Below the pieces are notes generated by a model that did not search any database, was not told the DNA's origin, and saw nothing but the letters and a program-made list of their open reading frames with translations. A stretch of 64,000 nt of DNA from Sphingomonas sp. (GTDB lineage: Bacteria > Pseudomonadota > Alphaproteobacteria > Sphingomonadales > Sphingomonadaceae): assembly GCA_003248865.1 (NCBI GenBank), contig QFPK01000005.1:1-64000 (forward strand), written 5' to 3'. Shown here piece after piece: positions 61,069-64,000 of this stretch. How positions within the stretch are numbered: the first letter of the stretch is position 1; each line of letters opens with the position of its first letter. Made by a program: the position numbers and the translations under genes.

Positions 61069-62310
61069 ATGCCTCGCAGCCTCGCCGTCATGATCGCAGC
61101 CTCCCTGGGCTTTTTCTTCGTGACCGCGACGACCTTCACTTCGCTCGGCTATGTGCTCTACACCATGGTTGCCGACCTGCACTGGTCGCAGACGGCGGCC
61201 GGCATGAGCTTCGCCCTGCTGGGGCTGGCCTGCGGGCTTTCCAGCCCGCTGCCGCCGCAGCTGATGAAGATGGTGGGCACGCGGCTGACGATGACGATCG
61301 GCGCGCTGGTGCTGGCCGCCGGTTTCGCGCTTGCGGGCATGATCGACACGCTGGCGCTGTTCTTCCTGGCGACCACGCTGATGGGGATCGGCTTCTCCCT
61401 CGTCGCGCCCGCGCCCGCCGTCTATCTGCTGGCGACCTGGTTTCCCGAAAAATCCGCCCGGATGATCGGCTTCTACTTCATGGCCGGGGCCGCGGGCGGC
61501 ATCGCCGGCCCGCTGATCGTGGGCACCATCGTGGGGCTGACCGGCAGCTGGCGCACCCACTGGCTGGTGATGGCCGGCTGCTCGGTGGTCCTCGCGCTGA
61601 TCTGCTTCCTCGCCATCCGCGACGCCGTGAAGGTGGAAAGCACGGAACAGGTGCGCCACGCAGGCGCCCATGACGAAGGCGCCGCCTCCCCATGGACGGT
61701 GCGGCGCGCCATGATGACACCCGCCTTCGCGGTGCTGGCGCTCGCCATGGCCATCGTGCAGACCGTGGTGACGACCGCCCACGCCGCGCTGGTGTCGCAT
61801 GTCGCCAATCTGGGGCTGGGCGCGACCGTCGGCGCCGTTGCGATGAGCCTGCTGGCGGCAGCGGGCACGCTCTCCAAGGGGGTGACGGGTATGTTGTGCG
61901 AGAAGATGTCGCCGCAGCGGCTCCTCGTGGGTGGGCTGGCGCTGCAATGCGTGGCCATGCTGCTGCTCTGGTCGGCCGGTACCACGGTCGCCGTGTTCGC
62001 CGCCGCCGTGCTGTTCGGCACCGGCTGGGGCGTCACCTGGCTTTCCGCCCATATCCTGCTGGTGCGCTATTATGGCGCGGCCATCGCGGGCGACATGACG
62101 GCGATGGCGACCATGATGACAACCGTCGCCGTGCTGGGCCCGGTGATCGCAGGCCGCGTCGCCGACGTGACGGGGCACTACAATATCGTGTTCCTCGCCT
62201 TCGCCGGGCTGCTGGGGCTGGCGACACTCACCTCCGCCCTGTTCCTGCGCGCCCCCGACCCGGGGCAGGGCGACGCGCTGGACGACAAGGCGCCGCTGCC
62301 GGCTGAGTGA
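61069..62310 (+). CDS. Major facilitator superfamily transporter
   Basis: This membrane protein of about 413 residues has 12 predicted transmembrane helices and a central cytosolic loop (about 190-215, HAGAHDEGAASPWTVRR). Its features fit the oxalate/formate or monocarboxylate-like MFS groups. The ATG at 61069 with GGAG 5-6 bp upstream is preferred; longer starts at 61051 or 60961 are possible but add unconserved residues. It follows the TonB receptor gene. Repeat copy 4 begins 7 bp after its stop. Confidence 0.84.
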   Translation: MPRSLAVMIAASLGFFFVTATTFTSLGYVLYTMVADLHWSQTAAGMSFALLGLACGLSSPLPPQLMKMVGTRLTMTIGALVLAAGFALAGMIDTLALFFLATTLMGIGFSLVAPAPAVYLLATWFPEKSARMIGFYFMAGAAGGIAGPLIVGTIVGLTGSWRTHWLVMAGCSVVLALICFLAIRDAVKVESTEQVRHAGAHDEGAASPWTVRRAMMTPAFAVLALAMAIVQTVVTTAHAALVSHVANLGLGATVGAVAMSLLAAAGTLSKGVTGMLCEKMSPQRLLVGGLALQCVAMLLLWSAGTTVAVFAAAVLFGTGWGVTWLSAHILLVRYYGAAIAGDMTAMATMMTTVAVLGPVIAGRVADVTGHYNIVFLAFAGLLGLATLTSALFLRAPDPGQGDALDDKAPLPAE

Positions 62311-62316
62311 GGAAGG

Positions 62317-62543
62317 CCAAGGGCTCTGCCCTTGGAACCCGGCAGGGAGCCGTGCTCCCTGCACCCACATTAGTAAGCCACTCGTCGAGGCTGTGCTGAC
62401 GGGCAGGTATACTGCCTGCGGCGCCAGCCAGGTCCAGCGCCGCAGGCAATCAAATATCCTCACACGCGCGGCTTCAGGGCAGTGCACAATGCCAACTTAG
62501 AGGGTGCAGGGAAATCATTTCCCTGCCCGCCGGAGGCAAAAAA
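62317..62543 (-). repeat. Multi-hairpin dispersed repeat, copy 4 (inverted)
   Basis: This copy is in the opposite orientation to copies 1-3. Read on the minus strand it has hairpin A as usual, a perfect central stem TGCCTGCGGCGC with a different loop, hairpin B GCAGGGAGC/GCTCCCTGC and hairpin C CCAAGGGC/GCCCTTGG. Stems B and C differ from the other copies on both sides and still pair. Its C hairpin lies 7 bp after the MFS stop. The T6 run and GCCTCCGGCGGG at the other end are shared with copy 1. Confidence 0.88.
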
Positions 62544-62652
62544 CCCGCCGGCGCCACCCGGCGCGAGCGGTCAAGCTTTCGGGCGCGGGGCGCCACGCGC
62601 GGGCGGGTGGCGGCGGGCATTTGGGTCTTCTGTGCATCAGAGGGAGTGGCCC

Positions 62653-63138
62653 ATGACCAATACGCTGATTTTTGTGGACCTTGCGTCGGACGACCCGGCT
62701 GCTGCCGGGGAGTTTTACGCCAAGGTGTTCGGCTGGGAGAATGATGCCCGGCCGCAGGGCATTTATCACCGCATGGTGCCGGGCGGCTTCTTCAAGCACA
62801 AGGACGGCAGCGACAGCCAGATCGGCAATCTGCATCTGGGCATCTTCGATGCGGCCAATGCGCGGCCGCATCCGGACCCGGCCGGAGTGGCGCCGCGCGA
62901 GATATCGGGCGGCGGGCGCAAGGCTCGGGTGTGGATCCTGATCAGCGACGACGACAGCGCCGACCGCATTCTGGGCACGGCCGAAGAGCTGGGCGCGAAG
63001 ATCTTGTGGCGGAATCATTATTGGAAGGAATTCAACGGCTATAACCATGCCTTCGAGGATCCGTGGGGCAATGAGATCCTGCTGTGGGGCAAGGCCGGGG
63101 AAAATCCGCAGATCCCCGCCGATTACACGCGCGAGTAG
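62653..63138 (+). CDS. VOC-family protein
   Basis: The 161-residue vicinal-oxygen-chelate protein opens TLIFVDLASDDPAAAGEFYA and has the second-module end FEDPWGNEILLWG near 139-151. The ATG at 62653 has GAGGGAG 6 bp upstream. The family covers glyoxalases, dioxygenases and antibiotic-binding proteins; which one applies here is open. It lies just before a DODA-type dioxygenase gene on the same strand, 79 bp away. Confidence 0.82.
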   Translation: MTNTLIFVDLASDDPAAAGEFYAKVFGWENDARPQGIYHRMVPGGFFKHKDGSDSQIGNLHLGIFDAANARPHPDPAGVAPREISGGGRKARVWILISDDDSADRILGTAEELGAKILWRNHYWKEFNGYNHAFEDPWGNEILLWGKAGENPQIPADYTRE

Positions 63139-63223
63139 AGGCGATGGCGGCTCGTTGCGCGAGACAAACTCTTGTGCGCGGGCTGCCAAGACCCTTGCGC
63201 GGCACATTCATAGCCTGATGCCC

Positions 63224-64000
63224 ATGAACCGCCTTCCCATCATCTTCTTCGGCCATGGCAGCCCGATGGTTGCGCTGGAGCGGAGCGCGGTGACGCGGAG
63301 TTGGGCGGACACGGCGGCGCGGATCGGCAAGCCGCGCGCGATCCTGTGCATTTCCGCACACTGGCTGACGCGGGGCACGGCTGTGACGGCGATGCCGCAG
63401 CCCCGCACCATCCATGATTTCGGTGCCTTTCCGAAGGCGCTGTTCGATGTGCAGTATCCGGCGCCGGGCGACCCGGAGCTGGCAGCGCGGGTGAAGCAGC
63501 TGCTGGCGCCGATGCCGGTGCAGATCGATCAGGGCTGGGGGCTGGACCATGGCACCTGGTCCGTGCTGGTCCATGCCTTTCCGGATGCGGATGTGCCGGT
63601 GGTGCAGCTGGGCATGGACGTGGGCAAATCCCCGCAGGCGCATTGGGACGTGGGGCGGCTGTTGCGGCCGCTGCGCGACGAGGGCGTGCTGATCATGGGC
63701 ACGGGGAACATCGTGCACAATCTGCCCGCGATGGACTGGGCCAATCCGAACGCGCCCGCTTACCCCTGGGCGGCGCAGTTCAACGAGACGATGCTGGGCG
63801 CGGTGGAGGCCGACGAGCCGCAGACCGTGATCGACTTCTGGAAGCTGGGCGATGCAGCCCGACTGTCCGTGCCATCGCCCGACCATTTCTGGCCGCTTCT
63901 GTATGTGCTGGGTGCGCGGCATCCGGGCGAAGCGGCTGAATTCGCGCCGAATTTCATCCAGCACAAGTCGCTGAGCATGACGAGCATCCTGATCGGCGCG
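63224..64000 (+). CDS. DODA-type class III extradiol dioxygenase (LigB superfamily), cut by the window edge
   Basis: The 259 visible codons form a LigB-superfamily protein like YgiD. The metal-binding histidines expected in the family lie in FFGHGSPM (about 8-15), SAHWLTRG (about 48-55) and the later LDHGTWSVL and NIVHNL segments. The frame has no stop before 64000, and family members have about 260-270 residues, so only the last few are missing. The ATG at 63224 is used; an in-frame ATG at 63218 is equally possible. Cleavage of a catechol-like ring, as in DOPA 4,5-dioxygenase, is the family activity; the substrate here is unknown. Confidence 0.83.
   Translation, partial: MNRLPIIFFGHGSPMVALERSAVTRSWADTAARIGKPRAILCISAHWLTRGTAVTAMPQPRTIHDFGAFPKALFDVQYPAPGDPELAARVKQLLAPMPVQIDQGWGLDHGTWSVLVHAFPDADVPVVQLGMDVGKSPQAHWDVGRLLRPLRDEGVLIMGTGNIVHNLPAMDWANPNAPAYPWAAQFNETMLGAVEADEPQTVIDFWKLGDAARLSVPSPDHFWPLLYVLGARHPGEAAEFAPNFIQHKSLSMTSILIGA

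Noticed and set aside
1..64000. CRISPR arrays, rRNA or tRNA genes, prophage modules, complete insertion sequences
   Set aside because: No spaced identical repeats, no rRNA-like stretches, no recognisable tRNA cloverleaf arms and no transposase or phage structural proteins were found by reading the sequence. A tRNA or small RNA search program could still reveal a missed RNA gene.

Overview
The window looks like chromosome of an alphaproteobacterium, most probably of the Sphingomonadales. The grounds are a GC-rich sequence with strong codon bias, an FnrL-type Crp/Fnr regulator with the alphaproteobacterial Cys spacing, a CarD-family protein, a TonB-dependent receptor, exosortase-linked enzymes with PEPxxWA sorting signals, and a GAAC-N7-GAAC-like SOS box before recA. 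No rRNA, tRNA, CRISPR array or intact insertion sequence was recognised.

Region by region. Bases 1-4242 carry a catabolic-looking operon: an SDR remnant that has lost its N-terminus, a cupin, a zinc-type dehydrogenase, a small membrane protein and an acyl-CoA synthetase. Bases 4243-4832 are a long gap with no gene I can support. Bases 4833-8746 (+) hold an alcohol dehydrogenase, an aldo/keto reductase, an NAD(P)H-binding protein and a second aldo/keto reductase. Facing them, 8767-19267 (-) is a co-directional array: response regulator, sensor kinase, RND adaptor, RND pump, outer-membrane channel, then a second dehydrogenase/aldo-keto reductase pair carrying twin-arginine signal peptides. A LysR regulator follows. 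Bases 20513-26209 are small detoxification-type genes (two ArsC-fold proteins, DUF72, GST, FMN reductase, an AHSA1/DUF1428/VOC/VOC operon and two lipoproteins).

Bases 26220-38963 are mostly housekeeping: panB, a YfgM-like protein, bamB, der, truA, fmt, recR, def and ppk2. Within them sits an acyl-CoA ligase/PLP-decarboxylase pair of the exosortase-A-associated type. Bases 39000-39350 hold a strong terminator and a 16-bp palindrome matching ParB-binding parS sites. Then come two tandem PEP-CTERM proteins, one AT-rich, a LuxR-family regulator, greB, a lytic transglycosylase, dapA, smpB, a DUF2062 protein, a soluble hybrid histidine kinase, recA, carD, a GIN-domain protein, mgtE and a DUF4010 membrane protein. 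From 55181 the theme is oxygen response: hemN and ompW are divergent around an FNR-type box, with an FnrL-like sensor beside them. The window ends with a TonB receptor, an MFS transporter, a VOC protein and a DODA-type dioxygenase cut by the window edge.

The most unusual structure is a roughly 230-bp multi-hairpin repeat found four times (near 22.9, 47.3, 54.9 and 62.3 kb). Its outer arms are inverted copies of each other and its stems vary by compensatory changes. Other points of interest are the parS-like site, the duplicated ADH/AKR module with one Tat-exported copy tied to an efflux operon, and exosortase-linked genes without a visible exosortase.
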